This document shows, in pieces, positions 17,140 through 24,842 of a stretch of DNA of 29,797 nt. The notes under the pieces are model-generated. The model made no database searches and was not told where the DNA came from. It saw only the letters and a list, made by a program, of their open reading frames with translations. Each line of letters begins with the position of its first letter. Positions within the stretch are counted from its first letter, which is position 1. The stretch is taken from positions 1 through 29,797 of IMG/VR virus record IMGVR_UViG_3300017727_005296; one strand, given 5' to 3'. A program made the translations under genes and the position numbers. The DNA is from a virus.

Positions 17140-17675
17140 CCTATAATGACTTAATATCCAAATTACATTCCTACTCAAGAATAATAGTCTCAGGACCTCA
17201 AAGATCAGGTACTACTTATGCAGCTTTTACTTTATCTCAAGATTTAGAATATAAACATATTGATGAACAAGAATTTGGTACTCATACTGCAGAAGGATTT
17301 TTAAATGTTCTTTCTCAAGAAAATATTGTAGTACAATGTCCTGCTGTATCCCATGTTTTAGACCAAATCCAATCCCAAAATACTATCATTTTGTGGATGG
17401 ATAGAGATAATGAAGATATTGCTAAAAGTGAAGATAGAATTGATTGGCATCCTCATTGGTTTAATGTTGAAAAAAACAAATACAGAACTATATATGGTGA
17501 TGAAGTTGATAAATTTGAAAGAAATTCATTAATGAAAAAACATTATTGGAATATTCAAAAACAAAATTTAAAAACAGATTATTTAGATATTCCATACTCT
17601 ATTTTAAAAGAAACAAAAGGTTTTATTTCAAAAACTCAAAGAAAAGATTTTGGAGTAAAACAAATACAATTATAA
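17136..17675 (+). CDS. Sulfotransferase-like P-loop protein (second)
   Basis: A 179-residue P-loop protein with RIIVSGPQRSGTTYAAFTL (loop 20-27). GPQRSGTT is typical of sulfotransferases rather than classical Walker A. There is no GKT/S. A candidate for the second phosphate-binding motif is weak: ILWMDRDNEDIAKSEDR contains Arg and Ser but not the standard R-x-P-x-x-R-x-x-S. It may therefore be a divergent sulfotransferase or another P-loop transferase or kinase. It shares an ATGA overlap with copy A upstream and ends the first glycan run. A promoter (17677-17709) follows its stop at once. Confidence 0.6.
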   Translation: MTYNDLISKLHSYSRIIVSGPQRSGTTYAAFTLSQDLEYKHIDEQEFGTHTAEGFLNVLSQENIVVQCPAVSHVLDQIQSQNTIILWMDRDNEDIAKSEDRIDWHPHWFNVEKNKYRTIYGDEVDKFERNSLMKKHYWNIQKQNLKTDYLDIPYSILKETKGFISKTQRKDFGVKQIQL

Positions 17676-17676
17676 A

Positions 17677-17709
17677 TTTGGTTACCCGAGAATCCTTTCG
17701 TATATTTAC
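17677..17709 (+). promoter_or_regulatory. Promoter of the shared TTTG-N20-TATATTTAC type, upstream of the second FkbM gene
   Basis: TTTG at 17677-17680, then GTTACCCGAGAATCCTTTCG (20 bases), then TATATTTAC at 17701-17709 and ATTAAATAA downstream. The GTTACCC and TTCG parts recur in the copy at 29656, beyond what a bare -33/-7 promoter requires. It lies in a 49-base gap and would drive 17725 onward. Confidence 0.75.
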
Positions 17710-17724
17710 CGATTAAATAATTTA

Positions 17725-18561
17725 ATGATTAATATTCAATATAATCACCCAAATATAAGAGTAGAAACTAAACAAGTTTCTATGCTACATAATTTACCTT
17801 TAACTTTAAATGTTAAATCTCATGTTAGTAAAGAAACTACATGGAACTGTCAATTGGGGGACTACAGCTGGGCAACTTTTTCTAATGATTCTATTTTTGA
17901 TATTGAAATAAAGGATTCTAAAGGTAAAATTGTTATTAATAGGGAATTTAATATTTTAGAAGATGGAAGTTATTTAGACAAAGCACTACAGATGTACTGC
18001 CAAAACTTAAATAACCCCCAAGGTTTAGCAATAGGCTCTCATGATGGTGAGTTTGGAGAATGGGTTTTACCTACTTTAGGTAATTTTACTAAAACAACTT
18101 TAGTAGAAGCATCAACCCCTCAATTTAAAAAACTTAAAAAAAATTACCAAAATCTCTCTAACGTAAATTTGATTCAAAATCTAGTTACTACAGATGGTTC
18201 TAAAGTAGAATTTTTTGAAGGAGGTAAGGGTTATACTAATTCTGTTAAAGAAAATGTAATTAGAAGTTGGGAAAAAGAAGAAATTAATTCCAATTTACGT
18301 GACTCTATTTCAATTAATGATTTAATAAATCAAATTACCCCAAATAAAAAATTAGATTGGCTACATTTAGATATTGAAGGGTATGATGCTGAAATACTTA
18401 AAGCAATAAACGTGGAGTTATTACCTAATTTTATTATATTTGAACATAACAACTTATCTAATAAAGATAAAACAAGTATAGAAAAATATTTTACTGATCT
18501 AAATTATACTCTTTATAACGAAGACCCAGTGTCTTATTTAGTAATTAAAGATAATGGCTAA
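17725..18561 (+). CDS. FkbM-family methyltransferase with N-terminal beta domain (second copy)
   Basis: A 278-residue protein. Residues about 1-85 form a polar, beta-rich domain with FDIEIKDSKGKIVINREF. Then comes a methyltransferase fold: GLAIGSHDGEFGEWVLP in the motif I position, TTLVEASTPQF (motif II), and the FkbM motif WLHLDIEGYDAEILKAI. The N-terminal domain is absent from the 10611 protein. Similar strand-rich, non-catalytic segments occur in the C-terminal third of 16207 and 27448, suggesting a shared carbohydrate-binding or assembly module, as an inference. It is led by its own promoter and overlaps the nuclease gene by 8 bases. Substrate probably a sugar hydroxyl. Confidence 0.8.
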   Translation: MINIQYNHPNIRVETKQVSMLHNLPLTLNVKSHVSKETTWNCQLGDYSWATFSNDSIFDIEIKDSKGKIVINREFNILEDGSYLDKALQMYCQNLNNPQGLAIGSHDGEFGEWVLPTLGNFTKTTLVEASTPQFKKLKKNYQNLSNVNLIQNLVTTDGSKVEFFEGGKGYTNSVKENVIRSWEKEEINSNLRDSISINDLINQITPNKKLDWLHLDIEGYDAEILKAINVELLPNFIIFEHNNLSNKDKTSIEKYFTDLNYTLYNEDPVSYLVIKDNG

Positions 18562-19498
18562 GAAAAAAGCTCCTCAAATAGTTAGGAATATAAAAAATAA
18601 TCCACCTAAACCGGTTGATTTTGCTTATGAGAAAAATATCTCATACTCCCAGCTATCAATGTATACACAGTGTCCTAAAAAATGGGCTCTACAATATAGA
18701 GATGGTCATAAAATAAAGGAACAAAGCATTCATATGACTTTTGGGACTGCATTACATGAGACATTGCAAATGTACCTTGATGTTATGTATAATCAAAGTG
18801 CAGTAAAAGCTGATGAGTTAGATTTAGAAACAGATTTTGAAACCCGATTAAGAGATTGTTATGCAGAAGCTTATAAACAAAATAAAGGAGAGCATTTTAC
18901 TGACGCCCAAACACTTCGAGAATTCTATTCCGACGGTGTTGAAATTATAAATTATATTAGAAAAAATAGAAGAAATTATTTTTCTAAACGTGGTTGGTGG
19001 TTAGTAGGTTGTGAAATACCAATTGTATTGGCGCCAAATCCGCATTTACCACGCGTTAAATACATGGGCTTCCTTGATGTCGTGATGTATAATGAAAATA
19101 CAAATAAATTCATTATAATCGATATAAAAACCTCGACACGAGGGTGGAATGATAAAGCTAAAAAAGACAAATCAAAGCAACATCAGTTAGTTCTATATAA
19201 AAAATTCTTTTCTCAACAATATAATATCCCAATAGATGATATTGATATTGAGTTCTTTATTGTAAAACGTAAGTTATATGAATCACAAGATTTTGTAATA
19301 AAACGTATCCAACAATTCAGACCCCCCTCAGGTAAAACTTCAATTAATAGAGCAACAAAATCACTAAATGAATTTTTAGATAATTGTTTTACATCTGAGG
19401 GGTATAATGAGAAGAATATGCCTGCTCTAATTAATAATAATTGTAAATGGTGTTCTTACTTCAAAACACATTTATGTTCTGCGACTTTTGAAGGATAA
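18554..19498 (+). CDS. PD-(D/E)XK nuclease, Cas4/RecB/AddB-like with Fe-S cysteines
   Basis: A 314-residue nuclease. RecB-type features run in order: SYSQLSMYTQCPKKWALQY (C40), FGTALHETLQMYL (H68, E69), GCEIPI (E154), YMGFLDVVMY (D175), FIIIDIKTS (D190, K192) and QHQLVLYKKFF (Q211 region, motif QxxxY). The C-terminus has CKWCSYF then LC (C297, C300, C308). With C40 this gives the four cysteines of a 4Fe-4S cluster, as in Cas4, AddB and Dna2. It probably acts as a single-strand exonuclease in recombination or replication. It is set between glycan genes, not near CRISPR or gp46/47. Its codons are visibly less AT-biased than the flanking sugar genes. Confidence 0.88.
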   Translation: MAKKKAPQIVRNIKNNPPKPVDFAYEKNISYSQLSMYTQCPKKWALQYRDGHKIKEQSIHMTFGTALHETLQMYLDVMYNQSAVKADELDLETDFETRLRDCYAEAYKQNKGEHFTDAQTLREFYSDGVEIINYIRKNRRNYFSKRGWWLVGCEIPIVLAPNPHLPRVKYMGFLDVVMYNENTNKFIIIDIKTSTRGWNDKAKKDKSKQHQLVLYKKFFSQQYNIPIDDIDIEFFIVKRKLYESQDFVIKRIQQFRPPSGKTSINRATKSLNEFLDNCFTSEGYNEKNMPALINNNCKWCSYFKTHLCSATFEG

Positions 19499-19516
19499 TA
19501 ATATACGTATATAAAA
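19487..19516 (+). promoter_or_regulatory. Weak promoter candidate upstream of the RHH gene
   Basis: TTTG at 19487-19490, 17 bases, then TATATAAAA at 19508-19516, followed by TAAATAAC. It sits mostly in the 35-base gap before 19534 and keeps a CG before the TATA and an AAATAA after it. The spacer is 17, as in the hsp20 candidate, and TTT of the -7 element is missing. Low confidence. Confidence 0.3.
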
Positions 19517-19533
19517 ATATAATAAATAACGTT

Positions 19534-19722
19534 ATGGCTAGTACAGATAAAAAAACACTTACAAGTGTTAAAATCAAAAGTGATTTATTCAACGAATTTA
19601 AAATTGAGTGTGTAAAACGTAAGTTCTCTTTCCAGAAACTTGCCGACCGCGCTATTCATTTATATCTTACAAATGAAGATTTTAGAAAAAAAATAAATAA
19701 TCACAACAACTTAGAACTTTAA
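19534..19722 (+). CDS. Ribbon-helix-helix DNA-binding protein, 62 aa
   Basis: A small basic protein with the RHH layout. A beta strand TLTSVKIKSDLFNEFK is followed by helix 1 and a turn at KRKFSF. Helix 2 is FQKLADRAIHLYLTNEDF. Homologous Arc/CopG-type proteins dimerise and use the strand to read the major groove. It follows the nuclease after 35 bases and precedes the two GT4 genes by 4 bases. It may autoregulate this boundary, where a TATACGTATA palindrome (19502-19511) lies just upstream and could be an operator. That last point is inference. Confidence 0.65.
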   Translation: MASTDKKTLTSVKIKSDLFNEFKIECVKRKFSFQKLADRAIHLYLTNEDFRKKINNHNNLEL

Positions 19723-19726
19723 GTAA

Positions 19727-21154
19727 ATGAAAGAAGGTTATATTCCTAAAGAGCAACGGAAAAATATTTTGTTGCTTACTGATGATATCAGATTCCCATC
19801 AGGTGTAGGCAATGTAGGTAAAGAAATAGTTTTACATACATCCCACCGTTATAATTGGTTTAACTTAGGGGCAGCAATGAATCACCCTGATAAAGGTAAA
19901 ATAATTGATATTTCGGAAGAAACTAATAAATTAGCAGGAATTAAAGATGCTAGTGTTAAAATTCAACCAAATGATGGTTATGGGGATCCTAAAATTTTAC
20001 GTAACTTAAGAAAGCAACATAAAATTGATGCTATATTTTTAATTACAGATCCACGTTACTTTGAGTGGTTGTTCCAAATTGAAAATGAGGTTAGAAATGA
20101 AATTCCTATTATCTATTTAAATATTTGGGATGATTTACCTGCTCCTATGTATAATAAGGGATTTTATGAATCCGTTGATACACTATTAGGTATTTCTAAG
20201 CAAACAGTTAACATCAATAAAATGGTTTTGGGGGATAAAGCTAAAACTAAAATTATTGATTATGTACCTCATGGTATGAATACCGAAGTTTTTCATCCTA
20301 TTATAGTAGAAGATTTAGAATTTACTACATTTAAAAAACAATTAAATGTTGAAGATAAAGATTTTATTTTATTCTTTAATTCTAGAAACATCAGACGTAA
20401 AAACATCCCAGATACAATGTTATCTTGGAAGTATTTTTTAGATGAATTACCTAAAGAAAAAGCAGATAAATGTGTATTCATACTTCATACAGAATTAGTT
20501 AGTGATCATGGTACAGATCTTTCTGCAATAGCTAACTTAATTTTTGGAGAGAATAGCCCTCATATTAGATTTTCTACTAATAAATTATCAGCTCAACATC
20601 TAAATTACCTATATAATTTAGCAGATGCTCAGATTTTATTAACCTCAAACGAAGGTTGGGGTTTATCTCTTACTGAAGCCTTACTAACAGGCACTCCTAT
20701 AATTGCTAATGTAACAGGTGGTATGCAAGATCAAATGAGATTTGAAGATAAAAATGGAAATTGGATTGACTTTGATTCTAATTTTCCTTCTAATCATAGA
20801 GGTACTTATAAAAAACATGGTAAATGGGCTTATCCTGTTTACCCCTCATCACGTTCTTTAAAAGGTTCTCCTAAAACTCCTTATATTTGGGATGATACTT
20901 GTGATCCCGAAGATGCTTCTAAACAAATTATGAAGCTTTATAAAATGTCCCCTGAACAACGAAAAAAATCAGGGATGAAAGGTTATAAATGGGCAATAGG
21001 AGATGAAGCAGGTTTTACTGCTAAACATCAAGCTCAACGTGTAATCAAAAGTATTGATAAAACATTTGAAGATTTCCAACCAAGAGAAAAATTTGAATTT
21101 ATTAATACTAATGAGTATAAAATAGAAACTGTTCCACATAAATTATTATATTAA
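19727..21154 (+). CDS. Glycosyltransferase family 4-type (GT-B fold), 475 aa
   Basis: A retaining GT-B glycosyltransferase. The N-terminal domain begins ILLLTDDIRFPSGVGNVG with the glycine-rich donor/acceptor loop. The C-terminal domain has FFNSRNIRRKNIPDTM (domain-start strand and basic residues for phosphate binding) and SNEGWGLSLTEALLTGTP, the E-x7-E motif that holds the nucleotide sugar. HGMNTEVF (about 184-191) is the standard linker motif (HGVD). It is longer than the usual 380-420 residues because of an insertion around 345-385 (HRGTYKKHGKWAYPVYPSS). The stop overlaps the next GT gene by one base. Substrates unknown. Confidence 0.87.
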   Translation: MKEGYIPKEQRKNILLLTDDIRFPSGVGNVGKEIVLHTSHRYNWFNLGAAMNHPDKGKIIDISEETNKLAGIKDASVKIQPNDGYGDPKILRNLRKQHKIDAIFLITDPRYFEWLFQIENEVRNEIPIIYLNIWDDLPAPMYNKGFYESVDTLLGISKQTVNINKMVLGDKAKTKIIDYVPHGMNTEVFHPIIVEDLEFTTFKKQLNVEDKDFILFFNSRNIRRKNIPDTMLSWKYFLDELPKEKADKCVFILHTELVSDHGTDLSAIANLIFGENSPHIRFSTNKLSAQHLNYLYNLADAQILLTSNEGWGLSLTEALLTGTPIIANVTGGMQDQMRFEDKNGNWIDFDSNFPSNHRGTYKKHGKWAYPVYPSSRSLKGSPKTPYIWDDTCDPEDASKQIMKLYKMSPEQRKKSGMKGYKWAIGDEAGFTAKHQAQRVIKSIDKTFEDFQPREKFEFINTNEYKIETVPHKLLY

Positions 21155-22413
21155 TGAAACCCTTATTTTTAATTAGTTGTCCTTTTGATACTTACTCTGG
21201 TTATGGAGCTCGTAGTAGAGATGTTGTTAAAGCTATTATTAAAACAGATAAATATAAAGTTAAATTAATTTCCCAACCTTGGGGAAACACTAGATTTGGA
21301 TTTTGCGATGATCATCCAGAATGGGAATTTTTAAATAACCATATTTTAAATGAAGAATTAATCGATAAACCTGAATTTTGGGCTCAGATAACCGTACCTA
21401 ATGAATTTCAACCTATGGGAAAATTTAATATTGGAATTACAGCAGGTATTGAAACTACATTAGCAAATGGAGCATGGGTTGAAGGTATGAACAGAATGGA
21501 TTTAAATTTGGTATCATCAGAACACTCTAAAACCTCATTTAAGAATGCCGTTTGGGAAAAGAAAGATAAAGCAGGTAAAACTATAAGTTCTATTCGCCTT
21601 GAAAAACCTATTGAAGTGTTATTTGAAGGAGTTAATTTAGACACCTACTTCCCAGATAATAAACCATGTATGATTGATTTTGATATTAAGGAATCATTTG
21701 CTTTCTTATTTGTAGGTCATTGGTTACAAGGGGAAATAGGCCAAGATAGAAAAAATGTTGGGTTATTAGTTAAGGCCTTTTTAGAGACTTTTAAAAATAA
21801 ATCTAAACAACCAGCATTAATTCTTAAAACATCGGGTGCTAATAGTTCTTACATGGATAAAAATGAGATTCTTAGAAAAATTCATGTAATTAAACAGAGT
21901 TGTAAGGGAAATCTTCCTAACATATATTTACTTCACGGTGATTTTACAGATAAAGAAATGAATTCTCTTTATAATCATTCTAAAGTTAAAGCTATGGTTA
22001 GTTTAACTAAAGGTGAGGGATTCGGTAGACCTTTATTAGAATTTACTTTAACTAAAAAACCATTAATTGCAACAAAATGGAGTGGTCATATGGATTTTCT
22101 TAATCCTAAATTTACTACATTAATTAATGGTAAACTAGAAAATGTCCATCCTAGTGCTGCTAACCCAATGTTATTAAAAGAAAGCCAATGGTTCTCCCCA
22201 GACCACAAGGATATTTCAAAATCATTAAAATCTGTATTTGAAAATTATAAAAAATATTCTGAACTAGCAAAACGTCAGGCCCATTATAGTAAAACAAATT
22301 TTGATTGGGAAAGTATGAAAGATAAATTAGATAATCTTCTTACTGCTTTTGCCCCAGAATTCCCAAAACAAATCGAATTAGCAATCCCAGAATTAACCTT
22401 ACCAACATTATGA
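21154..22413 (+). CDS. Glycosyltransferase family 4-type (GT-B fold), 419 aa
   Basis: The second GT-B enzyme, TAATG-coupled to the first. The N-terminus LFLISCPFDTYSGYGARSRD has the acceptor-side glycine loop. VLFEGVNLDTYFPDN is the linker motif. FVGHWLQGEIGQDRKNVGLL starts the second domain. LTKGEGFGRPLLEFTLTKKP is the E-x7-E nucleotide-sugar site. It ends with a proline-rich tail (LAIPELTLPTL). Its relation to the 19727 protein is at family level only, so the pair probably adds different sugars. It overlaps the zinc-ribbon gene by ATGA. Confidence 0.87.
   Translation: MKPLFLISCPFDTYSGYGARSRDVVKAIIKTDKYKVKLISQPWGNTRFGFCDDHPEWEFLNNHILNEELIDKPEFWAQITVPNEFQPMGKFNIGITAGIETTLANGAWVEGMNRMDLNLVSSEHSKTSFKNAVWEKKDKAGKTISSIRLEKPIEVLFEGVNLDTYFPDNKPCMIDFDIKESFAFLFVGHWLQGEIGQDRKNVGLLVKAFLETFKNKSKQPALILKTSGANSSYMDKNEILRKIHVIKQSCKGNLPNIYLLHGDFTDKEMNSLYNHSKVKAMVSLTKGEGFGRPLLEFTLTKKPLIATKWSGHMDFLNPKFTTLINGKLENVHPSAANPMLLKESQWFSPDHKDISKSLKSVFENYKKYSELAKRQAHYSKTNFDWESMKDKLDNLLTAFAPEFPKQIELAIPELTLPTL
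21899..21931 (+). promoter_or_regulatory. Possible internal promoter inside the second GT4 gene
   Basis: GTTG at 21899-21902, exactly 20 bases, then TATATTTAC at 21923-21931. The spacing fits the other copies but TTCG before and AAATAA after are absent, and the position is within a coding region. It could serve 22410 onward. Chance in AT-rich coding sequence is a serious alternative. Confidence 0.2.
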
Positions 22414-22865
22414 GTGTAGATAATTTAACAATATGTGATAGATGTGGAAGTGACGCATGCTATGTACAAGAAGTAAATAATGAGATTAAAAACTATATGT
22501 GTTATGGTTGTGGTTTCATTACAAATTCATTAATGAAAAAAGATGAACAATTTTTTGAAGAACAATTTGCTCTTTTACCTAAACTTTATAAAGAAATATC
22601 AGGTGAAGATGAAAAAACAGGTTTAATTTGGATGCCCAATACTGTAAATATCCCAAATAAGGGAATGGTATTTGCTGAGGGTCAAAGTGCTGAAAAGTGG
22701 ATGTGGTCCGCTGTAAAAGCAGTTCCTATGCCTAAAGAAGAGAAAGAATCATTTAAAGCTAAAGGTAAAGATTATGAATTTAAAATGGATATGACTACTA
22801 TAAAATATTACCCTGAAAGTGATTTTATGGATGCTTTAGAATATATTGGTGTTTTTGAAAATTAA
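22410..22865 (+). CDS. Zinc-ribbon protein, 151 aa
   Basis: The N-terminus carries paired cysteines: C9 and C12 in ICDRCGSDACY and C31 and C34 in MCYGCGF, a rubredoxin-like zinc ribbon. The remainder is a soluble domain with GLIWMPNTVNIPNKGMVFAEG and a tryptophan-rich AEKWMWSAVKAVP segment, ending in DFMDALEYIGVFEN. Unnamed proteins of this design occur in marine phages in my recollection, but the function is unknown. It lies between GT4 and GT2 genes in one overlapping run. Nucleic-acid binding or protein-protein contact is possible. Confidence 0.7.
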   Translation: MSVDNLTICDRCGSDACYVQEVNNEIKNYMCYGCGFITNSLMKKDEQFFEEQFALLPKLYKEISGEDEKTGLIWMPNTVNIPNKGMVFAEGQSAEKWMWSAVKAVPMPKEEKESFKAKGKDYEFKMDMTTIKYYPESDFMDALEYIGVFEN

Positions 22866-22868
22866 AAT

Positions 22869-23495
22869 ATGAAATTAAGTTATGCAATCCCTGTTTGTAA
22901 TGAATTAGTAGAAATTCAACATTTAATTAAATTTTTACTAGATAACAAACGCCCCGAAGATGAAATTGTAGTATTATATGATTCAAAAAATGGAGATCCT
23001 GGAGTAGAAACTTATTTACGTAAAATGAATGTTGAAAGGACCTTATTTAGATGGAAACCTTTTAAATTCAATGGCAATTTTTCAGACATGAAAAATCGTT
23101 TAAATGGAATGTGTGAAGGCGATTACATATTCCAGATTGATGCTGACGAAATGCTTAATGAATACATGATAAAGATAATCCCTCAAGTGTTAGAGATTAA
23201 TCAAGGGGTAGATTTAATGAGAGTTCCACGTATTAATAAAGTAGAAGGATTGACTGAGGCCCATATTCAAAAATGGGGTTGGAAAGTTGATGAAAAAGGT
23301 AGAGTAAATTGGCCTGATATGCAGTGGAGATTATATAGAAATGATCCACGTATTAGATGGCATGGTGAGGTACATGAAAAAATTATTGGGCATGCTACAC
23401 ATGCTGTTTTACCTATAAAAGAAGATTTTGCTTTAATTCATAATAAAACAATCGAACGCCAAGAAAAACAAAATGCTTACTACGATACTTTATGA
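22869..23495 (+). CDS. Glycosyltransferase family 2, 208 aa
   Basis: A short GT-A enzyme. SYAIPVCNELVEIQHLIKFL is the N-terminal strand-helix. EIVVLYDSKNGD is the second strand, and YIFQIDADEMLNEYM contains the DxD metal site (IDADE). RNDPRIRWHGEVHEKI is typical of the acceptor-side motif in a GT2 subgroup that includes lipopolysaccharide core transferases (waaE-like 'R-W-x-G-x-x-H-E'). Resemblance to WaaE/KdtX-like beta-1,4-glucosyltransferases is suggestive only. Its last codons overlap the following GT2 gene by ATGA. Confidence 0.85.
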   Translation: MKLSYAIPVCNELVEIQHLIKFLLDNKRPEDEIVVLYDSKNGDPGVETYLRKMNVERTLFRWKPFKFNGNFSDMKNRLNGMCEGDYIFQIDADEMLNEYMIKIIPQVLEINQGVDLMRVPRINKVEGLTEAHIQKWGWKVDEKGRVNWPDMQWRLYRNDPRIRWHGEVHEKIIGHATHAVLPIKEDFALIHNKTIERQEKQNAYYDTL

Positions 23496-24265
23496 TTTCA
23501 GTTATAATCCCAACATATAAAGAACCAGATGTACTTGATATTTGTTTAAATTCAATATTTAAGGGTCAAGATGGTGATAATGAAATTATTGTGGTAGTTG
23601 ATGGATTTAAAGATTTAAACCAACAAGTATTAGATAAATACCCTAAAACTAAAATAGTAAATTTTAATGATAATAAGGGTGCTATTACATCCACAAATTG
23701 GGGAGTTTATAATGCATCTAATGATTTTATTTTAATAGTAAATGATGATAATGTTTTTCCTGAACATTGGGATACAAAATTAAAACCATATTGTCAAAAA
23801 GGTAAAGTAATTACAATCAACCAGATTGAAGCTCAACCTTCAATGTTTAAACAAACCCATATTAAAAATTTAGGGACTCCAGAATCTTTCAATTTAAAAA
23901 CTTTCTGGGAATACGAAGCATCACTTCCTATCCCACCTCATGAAAAATCAGGATCACAATGGCCTTTCTTAATGTATAAACCTGATTATATGGCTGTTGG
24001 GGGGTTAGATGTTTATTATCCTTCACCTCATGTTGTTGATTGGGATTTTATGTTAAAGTGTGAATATGTAGGTTTTGAAATGGTTAGAGTTTATGATTTA
24101 CATTTATATCATTTTGGTAGTATAGCAACTAGAAGAGATCCTTTAATGAATCAAATTAGTAGTGAAAAAGAAAAACAAGCACATTACTTTTTTTCAAATA
24201 AATGGGGTCAAACAATAGAACATGATCCACAAACCAATTCTAAATTATTAACTAAATTTAAATGA
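23492..24265 (+). CDS. Glycosyltransferase family 2, 257 aa
   Basis: A canonical GT2 enzyme. MISVIIPTYKEPDVLDICL and EIIVVVDGFKD are the first strands. NKGAITSTNWGVYNASNDFI is the usual 'N-x-G-x(3-6)-N-x-G' region. LIVNDDNVFPEHW is the metal-binding acidic pair. VDWDFMLKCEYVG supplies the later ED/D acidic motif. It is not clearly a duplicate of the adjacent 22869 gene. ATGA overlaps on both sides suggest co-translation. It is the last glycosyltransferase in this run. Confidence 0.87.
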   Translation: MISVIIPTYKEPDVLDICLNSIFKGQDGDNEIIVVVDGFKDLNQQVLDKYPKTKIVNFNDNKGAITSTNWGVYNASNDFILIVNDDNVFPEHWDTKLKPYCQKGKVITINQIEAQPSMFKQTHIKNLGTPESFNLKTFWEYEASLPIPPHEKSGSQWPFLMYKPDYMAVGGLDVYYPSPHVVDWDFMLKCEYVGFEMVRVYDLHLYHFGSIATRRDPLMNQISSEKEKQAHYFFSNKWGQTIEHDPQTNSKLLTKFK

Positions 24266-24630
24266 AAAAAATCCTTCAAAATAAATATGGAAATGGTTTA
24301 AATATAAAAGAATCACCTAAAACCGAAGCTGAACGTGAAATAACATTATTTATTGACACAATAGAAACGTTAGAACATATTTGGCATGCTGAGCATGAAT
24401 TGAATAATGATTATGGAGTTGATTTAATTAGTTTTAGTCAATATTATTATCATGCAATAGAAAATTTAATTATAGCTAAATATGGTTATAATAAAGCTGA
24501 TATAATTTGGTGGTGGGTTTTAGACAGATTTGCTGAAGATGGTAAGTTATTAGGAGTAGAAGATAAAAATGGAAAAGTTTATACATTAAAAACCCCTCTA
24601 GATTTGTGGAAGTTTTTACAAAAATTGTGA
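24262..24630 (+). CDS. Hypothetical protein, 122 aa
   Basis: Not recognised. A predicted alpha-helical protein rich in aromatic residues, with TIETLEHIWHAEHELNNDYG, YYYHAIENLI and DIIWWWVLDRF. A beta hairpin DKNGKVYTL precedes a final helix LDLWKFLQKL. No cysteines and no obvious membrane segment. It overlaps the preceding GT2 gene by ATGA and is followed by a 29-base gap without a recognisable promoter. Its tie to the glycan run is positional only. Confidence 0.65.
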   Translation: MKKILQNKYGNGLNIKESPKTEAEREITLFIDTIETLEHIWHAEHELNNDYGVDLISFSQYYYHAIENLIIAKYGYNKADIIWWWVLDRFAEDGKLLGVEDKNGKVYTLKTPLDLWKFLQKL

Positions 24631-24659
24631 TATGTATTGAGTAACCAATAAAACTCGAT

Positions 24660-24842
24660 ATGAAAGACATAAAATATATAAATTGTTCGGTTTGTCAAGA
24701 ACCAATGCCTGAACTTAGACTAACTAAGTTTAATTATAGTTTTTGTGTTAACTGTAGTGAAACTAAACCTAAAAAAGCAATTAATGCTCAATTTGGAGAA
24801 GGTGATCACACATTTAATGAAATAGTATTTATTGAAGATTAA
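24660..24842 (+). CDS. Small zinc-finger protein, 60 aa
   Basis: C9 and C12 in NCSVCQEPMP and C29 and C32 in FCVNCSE give a four-cysteine finger with a 16-residue loop. The loop carries MPELRLTKFNYSF, which is reminiscent of the zinc finger of DksA/TraR-like small regulators, but the coiled-coil region of those proteins is not present. The C-terminal part is acidic (FNEIVFIED). The stop TAA overlaps the next ATG. Function unknown; a transcription-modulating or structural role is conjecture. Confidence 0.6.
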   Translation: MKDIKYINCSVCQEPMPELRLTKFNYSFCVNCSETKPKKAINAQFGEGDHTFNEIVFIED

